A stretch of 64,000 bases of DNA from Bordetella parapertussis (lineage in GTDB: Bacteria > Pseudomonadota > Gammaproteobacteria > Burkholderiales > Burkholderiaceae_C): contig CAMCTC010000005.1 in NCBI GenBank assembly GCA_945878355.1, positions 1 through 64,000 on the forward strand. The letters are read 5' to 3'. A program made the position numbers and the translations under genes. The notes below the pieces were generated by a model. It did not search any database, was not told the DNA's origin, and saw only the letters and a program-made list of their open reading frames with translations. Positions 26,055 to 34,955 of this stretch are shown here, one piece after another. Position 1 is the first letter of the stretch; each line of letters opens with the position of its first letter.

Positions 26055-27560
26055 TCAAGCCAGATGAATACGGGCGTAATTCCGCTCTCCGCGGGCAATG
26101 CCGAACAGCCTGGTCGCCGGATTGAGATCCTCGGGTTGGTAGACGATCGCGGTATCGCGCAGTCCGAGGTGGGTCTTCATACCGCGTGCAGCCTTGCGGC
26201 CAGCGCCCATGGCCTGAATCACTGTGGCGGCGCCGGTGACGATGTCGCCGCCGGCGTAGACGCCGGCGATCGAGGTGGCCAGGTGCTCGTCGGTGGCGAT
26301 GTAGCCGCGTTTGTCCAGTTTCAGGCCTGAGGTCTGACCGAGGATGGGGTTGGCATTGGTGCCGATCGCGAACACCACCATGTCGCATTCGAATTCGAAT
26401 TCACTGCCAGGAACGGCCACTGGCCGACGCCGGCCCGAGCTGTCGGGTTCACCGAGTTCCATGCGCTCACAGCGCATCGCGCGAACGTTCTTGGCTGCAT
26501 CGCCTAGCAACTCCAGTGGGCTCGTCAACCACTGGAAATCGACGCCTTCCTGGTGTGCATGGTGGATCTCTTCAGCCCGGGCGGGTGCTTCGGCCGCGCT
26601 GCGCCGGTAGATGCAATAGACCTTTTCTGCGCCTGCGCGCAGCGAGACGCGCATCGCGTCCATCGCGGTGTTGCCGGCGCCTATCACCGCCACGCGCCTG
26701 CCCGGTTGCAGTGGGGTGTCGTAGGCCGGGAAGTCGCGCCCGCGCATCAGGTTGCAGCGGGTCAGCCACTCGTTGGCCGACAACACGCCGCCTAGCGATT
26801 CGCCTGGAATGCCCATGAAGCTCGGGTAACCCGCGCCGGTGCCGATGAACACCGCGTGGAAGCCCATCTCGGTGAGCATCTGCTCGACCGTGAACAGCCG
26901 CCCGACCAGGGTGTTGCATTCGAACTTGATGCCCAATTGCTTGAGTTTGCCGATCTCTACATCGACCACGCTGTTGGGCAGTCGGAAATCGGGAATGCCG
27001 TACTTGAGCACGCCGCCGGGTTCGTGGAAGGCCTCGTAGACGGTGACGTCGCAGCCGGCCTTGGCCATGTCGGCGGCGCAGGCCATGCCGGCCGGACCCG
27101 ACCCGACGATGCCGACCTTGAAGCGAGTGGGCTCGATGTAGGGGATGTTGGCCCAGCCCTGGGAAATCGCCATATCGCCGACAAAGCGCTCAAGCCGTCC
27201 GATCGCCACCGGCTCGAGCGTCTCGCCCACGGTGCAGACACCTTCGCACTGGTTCTCCTGAGGACACACCCGGCCGCACACCGAAGGCAGCAGATTGGTG
27301 TCGGTGATCACGTCGTAGGCACCGTGGAAGTTCTTGGCGCTCACTTTCAGGATGAAGCCCGGGATGTCGATGCCGACTGGGCAACCCCGCACGCAAGGTT
27401 GATCAGCGCAATCGAGGCAGCGTTCGGCCTCGACCAGCGCGTCTTCCAAGCGGTAACCGCAGGCCACCTCGTCGAAGTTCGTCACCCGCGCCTGTGGGCT
27501 CTGCTCGGGCATGGGCGTGCGCGCCTGCGGGATGGTGCGTATCGTCTTCTTCTTGGCCAT
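26055..27560 (-). CDS. nfnB: NADPH-binding large subunit of NfnAB-type transhydrogenase (glutamate-synthase-beta-like)
   Basis: A 501-residue flavoprotein of the glutamate synthase small-chain fold. N-terminal [4Fe-4S] ligands: CLDCADQPCVRGCPVGIDIP (about 48-67) and CGRVCPQENQCEGVC (about 94-108). FAD fold: GSGPAGMACAADMAKAG at about 154. NADPH fold: GAGNTAMDAMRVSLRAG near 298 with CIYRRS following. AIGTNANP and GVYAGGDIVTGAATVIQAMG close the FAD domain. It could be GltD, but no gltB is present and the next gene upstream is an NfnA-type protein, so NfnAB (NADH-dependent reduced ferredoxin:NADP oxidoreductase) fits better. AGGAA precedes the ATG. Follows nfnA by 63 bases. Confidence 0.88.
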   Translation of the reverse strand: MAKKKTIRTIPQARTPMPEQSPQARVTNFDEVACGYRLEDALVEAERCLDCADQPCVRGCPVGIDIPGFILKVSAKNFHGAYDVITDTNLLPSVCGRVCPQENQCEGVCTVGETLEPVAIGRLERFVGDMAISQGWANIPYIEPTRFKVGIVGSGPAGMACAADMAKAGCDVTVYEAFHEPGGVLKYGIPDFRLPNSVVDVEIGKLKQLGIKFECNTLVGRLFTVEQMLTEMGFHAVFIGTGAGYPSFMGIPGESLGGVLSANEWLTRCNLMRGRDFPAYDTPLQPGRRVAVIGAGNTAMDAMRVSLRAGAEKVYCIYRRSAAEAPARAEEIHHAHQEGVDFQWLTSPLELLGDAAKNVRAMRCERMELGEPDSSGRRRPVAVPGSEFEFECDMVVFAIGTNANPILGQTSGLKLDKRGYIATDEHLATSIAGVYAGGDIVTGAATVIQAMGAGRKAARGMKTHLGLRDTAIVYQPEDLNPATRLFGIARGERNYARIHLA

Positions 27561-27623
27561 GGTCGGTTCCTGATCGGCGGGTAAGGGCGAGCGGGTCGCT
27601 GGGTGGGTCGCTGTGCCTGGGAT

Positions 27624-28514
27624 TCAGTGCGGGTCCGTCGCCGTGTCGGTCGCGACCGGATCGGCCGCACCGCGGATGCGGCAACTCTCATTGAAGGCTT
27701 CCAGGGCGCTCTTCTCGGTCGGCTTGTAGCGACCCAGTCGCGCCATCAAATCGTCAAAATCGACCTGGTGGCCATCGAAATCGGGCCCATCGACACAGGC
27801 GAACTTGATCGTCTCGCCGATCTTGACGCGGCAGCCGCCACACATGCCGGTGCCGTCGACCATCACCGGGTTCAGGCTGACCATCGTCTTGATGCCCAGC
27901 GCCCGTGTCGCCTCGGCGCAGCCCTTCATCATGATCGGCGGGCCAATCGCGACCACCTCGTCGATGTCGGCATGTTGGGCCGTCGCCTGTCGTATGCCCT
28001 CGGTGACCAGTCCCTTGATGCCGGCAGAACCGTCGTCGGTGCAGACAATGAGTTCATCACAGCAGGCGCGGAACTTGTCTTCCCAGAACATCAATCCTTG
28101 GTTTCGAAAACCCAGCACACCAATGACATAGGCTCCGCTTTCCTTGTATGCGCGAGCTTGTGGATAGACCGGTGCCACGCCCAGGCCGCCGCCGACGCAA
28201 ATCACTTTCTTGGCCTGGCCAATGTGGCTAGGGATACCCATCGGTCCGACCATCGCGTGCAGGTGTGTGCCGACACGGCAGTTGCGCTGCATCTCTCGGG
28301 TGGTCTTGCCCACCGCCTGGATCACCAGCGTGATCGTTCCTTTGTCGCGGTCAAAGTCGGCGATGGTCAGCGGGATGCGTTCACCCTTTTCATGCTCCAT
28401 CACGATGACGAACTGGCCCGGCTTGGCGGCCTTGGCCATCTGAGGGTGGCGCACCTCCAGCAAGTAGGTGACCTCGGAAAAATCTTCACGGGCAACGATC
28501 TCGAAATCGGACAT
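27624..28514 (-). CDS. nfnA: NAD-binding small subunit of NfnAB-type transhydrogenase
   Basis: A 296-residue ferredoxin-reductase-like protein of the dihydroorotate dehydrogenase electron-transfer (PyrK/sulfide dehydrogenase) family. FAD-binding barrel: PGQFVIVMEHEKGERIPLTIADFD (a split motif ending in IPLT-x-x-D). NAD fold: ICVGGGLGVAPVYPQARAYK. The [2Fe-2S] loop near the C-terminus is GMCGGCRVKIG with FACVDGPDFDGH. With NfnB it would couple ferredoxin and NADH oxidation to NADP reduction by electron bifurcation or its reversal. ATG 28514 (MSDFEIVARE) follows GAGAGGG; a frame to 28595 exists but adds an arginine-rich lead only. About 20 residues longer at the C-terminus than the family usually is. 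First gene of the five-gene leftward operon. Confidence 0.88.
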   Translation of the reverse strand: MSDFEIVAREDFSEVTYLLEVRHPQMAKAAKPGQFVIVMEHEKGERIPLTIADFDRDKGTITLVIQAVGKTTREMQRNCRVGTHLHAMVGPMGIPSHIGQAKKVICVGGGLGVAPVYPQARAYKESGAYVIGVLGFRNQGLMFWEDKFRACCDELIVCTDDGSAGIKGLVTEGIRQATAQHADIDEVVAIGPPIMMKGCAEATRALGIKTMVSLNPVMVDGTGMCGGCRVKIGETIKFACVDGPDFDGHQVDFDDLMARLGRYKPTEKSALEAFNESCRIRGAADPVATDTATDPH

Positions 28515-28639
28515 GACAACCCTCTCGACGGCGGTTTTCTTGCCAACGCGGCGACTCAACGCTTGAGAGAGGTCACGCTGGAGCAGAGCTCGCATGATTT
28601 TTGGCTGGTCTCAGCGTAGCCTTCTGCCTGGTGTGCCCC

Positions 28640-28653
28640 TTGCGGTGGATCAA
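28640..28653 (-). promoter_or_regulatory. FNR-like box between nfnA and the cNMP-binding-domain gene
   Basis: TTGCG-GTGG-ATCAA matches 8 of 10 consensus positions, with the same TTGCG/ATCAA halves as the menA box at 19454. It lies 126 bases upstream of nfnA and 56 bases upstream of the divergent gene, so it could serve either. Confidence 0.35.
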
Positions 28654-28708
28654 GCCTCGCGGACACGCTGAGAGTGCAGAATTTCGGTGTTGAATTGAGA
28701 GCGAAGCT

Positions 28709-29185
28709 ATGACCAAAACCCTGCTGGAAGTTCTTCAAAAACACCCGTTTGTTGCCGATTTCAAGCCTGAACACCGTACCAAGTTAGCGGCCCTAGCCCA
28801 GCAGGTTCAGTTCGATGCAGGCCAGGTTATCTTTCATGAAGGAGATGTCTTTTCGGTCTTTTATTTGATCGGCTCGGGCATGGTCGCGTTGGAGTTGGCG
28901 TCGTCAGAGCATGTGCTTCGGGTGCAGACGCTCTACGCCGGAGACGAACTCGATTGGTCGGCCTTGCTGCCTCATGCCGGCAAGCATTTCCAGGCACGTG
29001 CGCTGAGCCAGGTGACAGCGCTCGCGTTCGAAGGCGAGCAGTTGCTTGCCAGTTTCAAGACTGACCCTGAATTCGGCCTGGCTTTCATGCTGCGGCTGAT
29101 GGGCGTTGTCTCGGAGCGCTTGCGGGCCACGCGGGTTCAATTGCTTGACATGTACTCGCCGGTGGCCAAACGAGCTGGGACCTGA
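28709..29185 (+). CDS. Stand-alone cyclic-nucleotide-binding-domain protein
   Basis: A 158-residue protein consisting of one Crp-type beta-roll (VQFDAGQVIFHEGDVFSVFYLIGSGMVALEL lies at about 32-62, broken by turns) followed by one long helix and no helix-turn-helix. Residues that bind the cAMP phosphate in CRP (GE...RSA) are replaced: the phosphate-cassette region reads YAGDELDWSALLPHAGKHFQARAL. It therefore cannot bind DNA on its own. It is divergent from the nfn-kor operon, 194 bases away, and sits beside nuoN. It may sense a small molecule or redox state and act on a protein partner. Function unknown. Confidence 0.82.
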   Translation: MTKTLLEVLQKHPFVADFKPEHRTKLAALAQQVQFDAGQVIFHEGDVFSVFYLIGSGMVALELASSEHVLRVQTLYAGDELDWSALLPHAGKHFQARALSQVTALAFEGEQLLASFKTDPEFGLAFMLRLMGVVSERLRATRVQLLDMYSPVAKRAGT

Positions 29186-29281
29186 ACGGCGCACGTCTGG
29201 CTCGCCCGCAGCGGTCCTGCGCCTGATGGGTCAAGGGTGTGTGAGCCGTTTGACCGTTGATTGCCCCTGGCGGCCCGCGCT

Positions 29282-30667
29282 TCAGAGCCTGGACATCATC
29301 CAGCCAGGGAACAACGCCACCGCCATCGCGGCCACCAAGCACAGCAGGCTGGCGCTCATGGCGAGGTTGCGCGTGCGGCCCGCCGGCGTGACGGCCGCGT
29401 CCGGGCTCATGAACATCAGCTGGATCACCCGCAGGTAGAAATAGATCCCGAGGTAGCTGCCGACCAGGCCGAGCACAGCGTAAGTCGTGTGACCTGCGGC
29501 CATCACGTTGCGGAAAATCATGAACTTGGCAATGAAGCCAGGGAAGGGCGGCAACCCGGCCAGCGACAACATCGCGATGCCTATCATCAGCGCTGCGAAT
29601 GGTGAGCGGTGGAACAAACCCTTCAGCTTGTCCAGGCTGTCGCGCAGCGAGTCGTCAGCCGCCGCCGGCAATGCGGCGAAGGCCAGCAGGTTCATCAGCG
29701 CGTAGGCCAATACGTAGAAAGTGACCGCCTGCAACCTGCCTTCCGCCGCACCCAGCAAGGCGTAGAACAGGTAGCCCGCATGGGCGATCGAACTGTAGGC
29801 GATCATGCGGCGCAGGCTGGGCTGCTTCATGGCTGCCAGGTTGCCCCAGACGATAGAGGCCAGCGGCAAGACCGCCAGCAATTCCAGCATCGGCGAGGCC
29901 AGCACCGCCTGGCCGAACAGCCGCACGGCGGTCAGCAGGACCGCGGCCTTGACGATCGTCGCCATGTAGGCCGTCACCGGCACGCTGGCGCCTTCGTAGG
30001 CATCGGGCGCCCAAGCATGGAAGGGAACGATCGCCGCTTTCAGGAAGAACGCCAGGATCACCAGCACGACGGCCGCGCGGGCCATGTTGTCGGGTGCTGA
30101 CAGCGCCTTTGAGAATGCCGACAGATCAAGCGATCCGGTGGCACCGTACAGCAGCGACGCCCCCATCAGCAACATGGCCGAGGCCACGCCCCCCAGCACC
30201 AGGTACTTGAGCGCAGCTTCGGCACTTTGCGGCCGGCGGTAGGCCAGCAGCACCAGCACGTAGACCGGCAGCGACATGATCTCCAGCCCGAGGAACAGCG
30301 TCAGGAAACTGTCGGCCGACTGCATCAGGCAGGCGCCGTAGAGCGAAGACAGCAGCAGGATGGGGAACTCGCCATCCGAAAAATCGTCACGCGACATCAG
30401 CAGCACAGGCAACGCCAGTGCCAGCACCATCGCCTTGGCCAGTAGCGTGGCAGGGTCGACCGAGAACTGCCCAGCGAAAGGCGCTGCCGAGTAGCCCGAC
30501 AGCGACAGCTTGAGCGCAGTCAGCGCCGCCGCGCCGACACAAACCAGCGCCACGGCCAGCGCGGCACGCTGCCAGTGGCCGGCGATCTCCATCACGATCA
30601 ACAGCACAATGCCCAGCAGCAGCAGATGCTCGGGCATCATCGCGGTCAGCACGGCATGGCTGATCAT
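29282..30667 (-). CDS. nuoN: NADH:quinone oxidoreductase subunit N
   Basis: A 461-residue antiporter-like membrane subunit of complex I. About 14 hydrophobic helices. The proton-channel region includes FLKAAIVPFHAWAPDAYEGA (key Lys and the HAWxPD motif), and SLPVYVLVLLAYRR with the preceding GLEIMSLP carries the conserved TM5 Glu. Last gene of the nuo operon; overlaps nuoM by four bases. About 30 residues shorter than NuoN of the usual betaproteobacterial operon. No terminator was seen before the cNMP-domain gene that converges on it. Confidence 0.95.
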   Translation of the reverse strand: MISHAVLTAMMPEHLLLLGIVLLIVMEIAGHWQRAALAVALVCVGAAALTALKLSLSGYSAAPFAGQFSVDPATLLAKAMVLALALPVLLMSRDDFSDGEFPILLLSSLYGACLMQSADSFLTLFLGLEIMSLPVYVLVLLAYRRPQSAEAALKYLVLGGVASAMLLMGASLLYGATGSLDLSAFSKALSAPDNMARAAVVLVILAFFLKAAIVPFHAWAPDAYEGASVPVTAYMATIVKAAVLLTAVRLFGQAVLASPMLELLAVLPLASIVWGNLAAMKQPSLRRMIAYSSIAHAGYLFYALLGAAEGRLQAVTFYVLAYALMNLLAFAALPAAADDSLRDSLDKLKGLFHRSPFAALMIGIAMLSLAGLPPFPGFIAKFMIFRNVMAAGHTTYAVLGLVGSYLGIYFYLRVIQLMFMSPDAAVTPAGRTRNLAMSASLLCLVAAMAVALFPGWMMSRL

Positions 30668-32223
30668 TTCGTTCCCCCGGCAAGGCGCGAAGTGGTCACG
30701 AGTTGCTGGTAGGCCTTGGCCGCCAGTTCAGTCTTGCGCATGGGTTCATCCGGGAACAGGCCGAGGGCAAAAACGGCGACGACGATCAGCGCGAGGATGC
30801 TCTTCTCGCGGCCGTTCAGGTCGGTGATGGGGTGACCCTGCTGCTGTGGCAGCTTGGCCGCGCCGTAGAGGAAGCCGAGCGCGAAGCGCAGCATGTACAG
30901 CGCGCCCAGCACCACACCGGTGACCGAGATCACGGCCAGCGCCAGCGGCAGGTTGTGGCCAGCCTGGTAGAGCGGCCAGGCGGCCTTGAAGGCGCCTAGC
31001 AGCACCAGGAACTCACCGGTGAAGCCGCTGGTGGTGGGCAGGCCCACCGAGGCCAGCGTGAGGATCATGAAGAACACCGAATAAACCGGCAGCAGCTTGG
31101 CCAGGCCACCGTAGTCCGCCAGTTGCCGGGTGTGGCAGCGCTCGTAGATCATGCCGACCATCAGGAACAAGCCGCCTGCCACCAGGCCGTGGCTGACCAT
31201 CTGGATCACCGCGCCCTGGATGCCGATCAGGTCCAGGCTCAGCAGACCCAGCATCACATAACCCAGGTGGCTGATCGATGAGTAGGCGATGATCTTCTTG
31301 ATGTCGTCCTGCACCAGCGCCAGGCAGGCGCCGTAGACGATGCTGACCACCGCCAGCGTCATCAGCAACGGTGTGAACTGCGCGGTGGCATCAGGAAACA
31401 AGGGGAAACCGAGCTTCATGAAACCGTAGGTGCCCATCTTCAGCATCACGCCTGCCAGAATCACCGAGCCTGCGGTAGGCGCTTCGACGTGGGCGTCGGG
31501 TAGCCATGTGTGCAGCGGAAACATCGGCACCTTGATTGCAAAGCTCAGTGCGAAGGCCGCGAACAGCCAAGCTTGTACCTGCGCCGGCAGCCTGGCCTTG
31601 ACCAGATCGGCGATCGCGAACGAGACCACGCCGGTGCTGGACTGCAACGAGTAGACGAGGTAGATCAGCGCGCCCAGCATCAGGATGCTGCCGAAGGCCG
31701 TGTAAAGCACGAATTTGATCGTCGCATAGATGCGCCGATCGCCCCCCCAGATGCCGATCAGCAGGAACATCGGGATCAGCATCGTCTCCCAGAATACGTA
31801 GAACAGAAACAGATCCTGAGCGACGAAGGTGCCCATCATCGCGAACTGCACCAGGAAGACCATCGCGTAGAACAGCTTGACGTCCTTGGTGATCGCGGAG
31901 AACGCCCCGGCCACCACCAGCGGGCCGAGGAAAGCCGTCAGCATCACCAGCAACACGTTGACCCCGTCGAGGCCGATCTGGTAACTCACGCCCCAGCGCT
32001 CTATCCAGGGCAGGCGGGTTTCGAACTGCAGACCGGCCACGCTGCTGTCGAAGCGGGCGTAAAGCCAGGCCGTGAGCGCGAACTGCAGGATCATCACGCC
32101 CAGCGTGACACGGCGCGTGAAGTCGTGGTTGCCCGTCGGGGAGACGATCAGCAGTCCGACGCCGACCAGCGGCAGCCACAACACCAGGTTGAGGGCGAAC
32201 TTGAGGAATTCAGCGTCAAACAT
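30664..32223 (-). CDS. nuoM: NADH:quinone oxidoreductase subunit M
   Basis: A 519-residue antiporter-like proton-pumping subunit. FYVFWETMLIPMFLLIGIWGG holds the conserved TM5 Glu (FWE), and AIKVPMFPLHTWLPDAHVEAP the TM7 Lys and the HxWLPDAH motif. KKIIAYSSISHLGYVMLG follows as in all NuoM proteins. Longer than common NuoM (about 490). Overlaps nuoL by eight bases and nuoN by four. Confidence 0.96.
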   Translation of the reverse strand: MFDAEFLKFALNLVLWLPLVGVGLLIVSPTGNHDFTRRVTLGVMILQFALTAWLYARFDSSVAGLQFETRLPWIERWGVSYQIGLDGVNVLLVMLTAFLGPLVVAGAFSAITKDVKLFYAMVFLVQFAMMGTFVAQDLFLFYVFWETMLIPMFLLIGIWGGDRRIYATIKFVLYTAFGSILMLGALIYLVYSLQSSTGVVSFAIADLVKARLPAQVQAWLFAAFALSFAIKVPMFPLHTWLPDAHVEAPTAGSVILAGVMLKMGTYGFMKLGFPLFPDATAQFTPLLMTLAVVSIVYGACLALVQDDIKKIIAYSSISHLGYVMLGLLSLDLIGIQGAVIQMVSHGLVAGGLFLMVGMIYERCHTRQLADYGGLAKLLPVYSVFFMILTLASVGLPTTSGFTGEFLVLLGAFKAAWPLYQAGHNLPLALAVISVTGVVLGALYMLRFALGFLYGAAKLPQQQGHPITDLNGREKSILALIVVAVFALGLFPDEPMRKTELAAKAYQQLVTTSRLAGGTK

Positions 32224-34126
32224 GGCGCCAGCTCCAGAGTACGGCGCCGACGATGCCGCTCAACACGAACAAGGCATACCACTGCAGGCTGCCGGTCTGC
32301 AAACGACCCAGCAAGCCGCCGCTGAAGCGTCCGATCGCTGCCATCCCGTTGAGCGTGCCGTCGAGCAGGATGCGGTCGCCCAGCCGCAGGAAGACCCGGT
32401 CGGATATCCAGGCCAGCGGCTGGTTGATCATCCGCTCGTACAACTCGTCGATGAAGTACTTGCCCGACAGCCAGCGGTGCAGGCCGGCGAAACTTTGCTG
32501 CAGCCGGTCGACCCGACCGGACGTGCCGCCGTACAGCAACCAGGCCAAGCCGAGGCCGGCGGCAGCCAGCACGACCGACAGCACCAGCAATGGGGTCTCG
32601 AAATGGTGCAACGATTCGTGCACGGCGGGCAAGGGCAATTGGGGCTCCAGGAAATGCGGTATCGCGATGAATCCACCGAGCGCCGACAGCACTGCCAGCA
32701 GCATCAGCACGCCGGTCATGGACAACGGGGATTCGTGGACATGGTGTTCGACTTCCGACGTCATTCGCGATTTGCCGAGGAAGGTCAACCACAGCAGGCG
32801 GAACATGTAGAAGGCCGTCATCAGCGCAGTGGCTGCGGCGATACCCCACAGCAGCGGTGACCCGCCCCGCGTGCTGGCGAAGGCGTACCACAGGATCTCG
32901 TCCTTCGAGAAGAACCCGGCCAGCGGCGGGACGCCGGCGATCGCCGCCGTGGCGACGGCGAAGGTGATGAAAGTGACCGGGATCTTGCGCGCCAAGCCCC
33001 CCATCTTGCGCACGTCCTGCTCGCCGCCCAGCGCGTGGATCACACTGCCCGCGCCGAGGAACAGACAGGCCTTGAAGAAGGCGTGGGTGACGACGTGGAA
33101 GATCGCCACGCCGTAGGCGCCGACGCCCAGCGCCAGGAACATGAAGCCCAGCTGCGAGACGGTGGAGTAGGCCAGCACCTTCTTGATGTCGGTCTGCACC
33201 AACGCCACGGTGGCGGCAAAAAACGCGGTGGCCACGCCGATGGTTGCGATCACCATCGAGGCCTCGGGTGCCAGCAAGTAGACGCCAGCCATGCGCGCGA
33301 CCAGGTAGACCCCGGCCGTGACCATGGTGGCGGCGTGGATCAGCGCCGAGACCGGGGTCGGGCCGGCCATCGCGTCAGGCAGCCAGACATGCAGCGGGAT
33401 CTGCGCTGACTTGCCGGTGGCGCCGACAAACAGCAGGATGCCCACCAGGCTGGCCGACACCAGCGTGGCCGCATTGCCATGGCTGAACGCGGTGTTGATG
33501 CGGTCCATGTCGAGCGTGCCCAGCGCTTGGTAGAGCACGAACATGCCGAGCAGGAAACCCGCATCGCCGATGCGGTTGGTGATGAAGGCCTTCTTGCCCG
33601 CTCGGGCGTTGGCCAAGTCGTCGAACCAGAAGCCGATCAGCAGGTAGGAGGCCAGCCCGACGCCCTCCCAGCCGACGAACAACACCAGCAACGAGCGGCC
33701 CAGCACCAGCAGCAGCATGAAGAACAAGAACAGGTTGAGGTAGGCGAAGAAGCGGCCGAAACTCTTGTCGTGCGCCATGTAGCCGACCGAGTAGATATGG
33801 ATCACCGACCCGACGCCGGTGACGACCAGCGCCATCACCGCGGTCAGGCGGTCGAAGTAGAAAGCAATCTCGAAGTCGGCTCCGCCAATCGAGGCCCAAC
33901 GGTAAGCGGTCTCGACCAGCGGCGCATAGCCGCCGGCTTTCAGGGCCAGCAGTGACTTGACCACCAGCGCGAAGGACAGCAGCGGCAAGCCGCAGCCGAC
34001 CACGGTAACGAAGAGTTTGCCGACGCGGGGGCCGCTTTGACCCTCGCCAAGGCGGGTGGCGAGCACGCCGTTCAGCAAGAAACCGAACAGCGGGAGCAGG
34101 ACGATGGTGGTGAGCATGGAGGGCAT
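32216..34126 (-). CDS. nuoL: NADH:quinone oxidoreductase subunit L
   Basis: A 636-residue distal antiporter-like subunit with about 16 helices. VLFVGWEGVGLASYLLIGFWF gives the TM5 Glu, KSAQIPLHVWLPDAMAGPTPVSALIHAATMV is represented by the motif LHVWLPDAMAGPTPVSALIH, and KKVLAYSTVSQLGFM follows. The C-terminal part should supply the lateral helix and last anchor helix (LSGKYFIDELYERMINQP appears just before). Shorter by some 40 residues than typical beta NuoL. The ATG lies six bases after the nuoK stop; an in-frame ATG three codons later is an alternative start. Confidence 0.96.
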   Translation of the reverse strand: MPSMLTTIVLLPLFGFLLNGVLATRLGEGQSGPRVGKLFVTVVGCGLPLLSFALVVKSLLALKAGGYAPLVETAYRWASIGGADFEIAFYFDRLTAVMALVVTGVGSVIHIYSVGYMAHDKSFGRFFAYLNLFLFFMLLLVLGRSLLVLFVGWEGVGLASYLLIGFWFDDLANARAGKKAFITNRIGDAGFLLGMFVLYQALGTLDMDRINTAFSHGNAATLVSASLVGILLFVGATGKSAQIPLHVWLPDAMAGPTPVSALIHAATMVTAGVYLVARMAGVYLLAPEASMVIATIGVATAFFAATVALVQTDIKKVLAYSTVSQLGFMFLALGVGAYGVAIFHVVTHAFFKACLFLGAGSVIHALGGEQDVRKMGGLARKIPVTFITFAVATAAIAGVPPLAGFFSKDEILWYAFASTRGGSPLLWGIAAATALMTAFYMFRLLWLTFLGKSRMTSEVEHHVHESPLSMTGVLMLLAVLSALGGFIAIPHFLEPQLPLPAVHESLHHFETPLLVLSVVLAAAGLGLAWLLYGGTSGRVDRLQQSFAGLHRWLSGKYFIDELYERMINQPLAWISDRVFLRLGDRILLDGTLNGMAAIGRFSGGLLGRLQTGSLQWYALFVLSGIVGAVLWSWRHV

Positions 34127-34132
34127 CGAAGG

Positions 34133-34435
34133 TCAGCCCTTCAGGTCGCTGTAGGCATCGATGTCCAGCGTGCGCTTGTCGCGGACCAGCAGCAGCACGA
34201 TGGGGATGGCCAGGGCAATTTCAGCCGTGGCCACGACGAAGATCAGGAAGACCAGCACCGCACCGGCGGTGGTGGCGGTCTGCTGGGCGAAGGTCACCAG
34301 GCTCAAGTTGACGCCGTTGAGCATCAACTCCATGCACATCAGCATCACCAACACGTTGCGCCGGACGATGACGCCGAGCAGGCCGATAGCAAACAGCGCC
34401 ACAGACACGCCCAGCAAGAACTGTGTTCTATCCAT
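34133..34435 (-). CDS. nuoK: NADH:quinone oxidoreductase subunit K
   Basis: A 100-residue subunit with three helices, the normal size. RRNVLVMLMCMELMLNGVNL contains the conserved membrane Glu of TM2, and VATAEIALAIPIVLLLVRDK the TM3 Glu; both belong to the proton path. The ATG (MDRTQFLLGV) overlaps the nuoJ stop by eight bases. The open frame extends further upstream, inside nuoJ, but only as an arginine/serine-rich shadow. Confidence 0.96.
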   Translation of the reverse strand: MDRTQFLLGVSVALFAIGLLGVIVRRNVLVMLMCMELMLNGVNLSLVTFAQQTATTAGAVLVFLIFVVATAEIALAIPIVLLLVRDKRTLDIDAYSDLKG

Positions 34436-34955
34436 GGTGCGCTCTCCGGCTGACTTTGATGACGGCCAGTGCCGCCACCACCGCCGCGACCAGCAGCACC
34501 GAGGTGAGCTCGAAATGCAGCCAATACTGGTTGAGGAAGGTGGCCGAGAACTTCGCGATGCCGTAGCCCTGGTCGCCGATCGCGCCGATGGGCGAGGGCA
34601 GGGCACGCCAGATGCTGATGACAATCACACCCAGCAGCATGGCGAAGCCGATCAATCCCGGCCACAGCAGGCTGGAAAAACGCGGCCCAGTGGCCTCGCG
34701 CACATCGAGCAGCATGATCACGAAGACCATGAAGACCATCACCGCACCGACATAGATCAGTATCTGGAAGGCAGCGATAAAGTGCACGCCGAGCAGGCCG
34801 TAGACCACGCCCAGGCAGACCATGGTGGTGATCAGCGCCATCGCCACCCGCATCGGCTGCCTGGCCGCGATCATCCAAATTGCGCCAGACAACGCACCGG
34901 CGCCGAATGCCAGCAGCAGCAAGGTGTCGAGGCTGCGGAGCAGTGTCTCGATCAT
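34428..34955 (-). CDS. nuoJ: NADH:quinone oxidoreductase subunit J
   Basis: A 175-residue subunit with five helices. FQILIYVGAVMVFMVFVIMLLD is the TM3 region with the pi-bulge, the most conserved part of the family. Shorter than the approximately 200-215 residues common in Burkholderiales. Overlaps nuoI by four bases and nuoK by eight. Confidence 0.95.
   Translation of the reverse strand: MIETLLRSLDTLLLLAFGAGALSGAIWMIAARQPMRVAMALITTMVCLGVVYGLLGVHFIAAFQILIYVGAVMVFMVFVIMLLDVREATGPRFSSLLWPGLIGFAMLLGVIVISIWRALPSPIGAIGDQGYGIAKFSATFLNQYWLHFELTSVLLVAAVVAALAVIKVSRRAHHG

Noticed and set aside
26385..26410. Repeated TTCGAA/GAATTC string as a regulatory element
   Set aside because: Lies inside nfnB and simply encodes alternating Glu and Phe codons.
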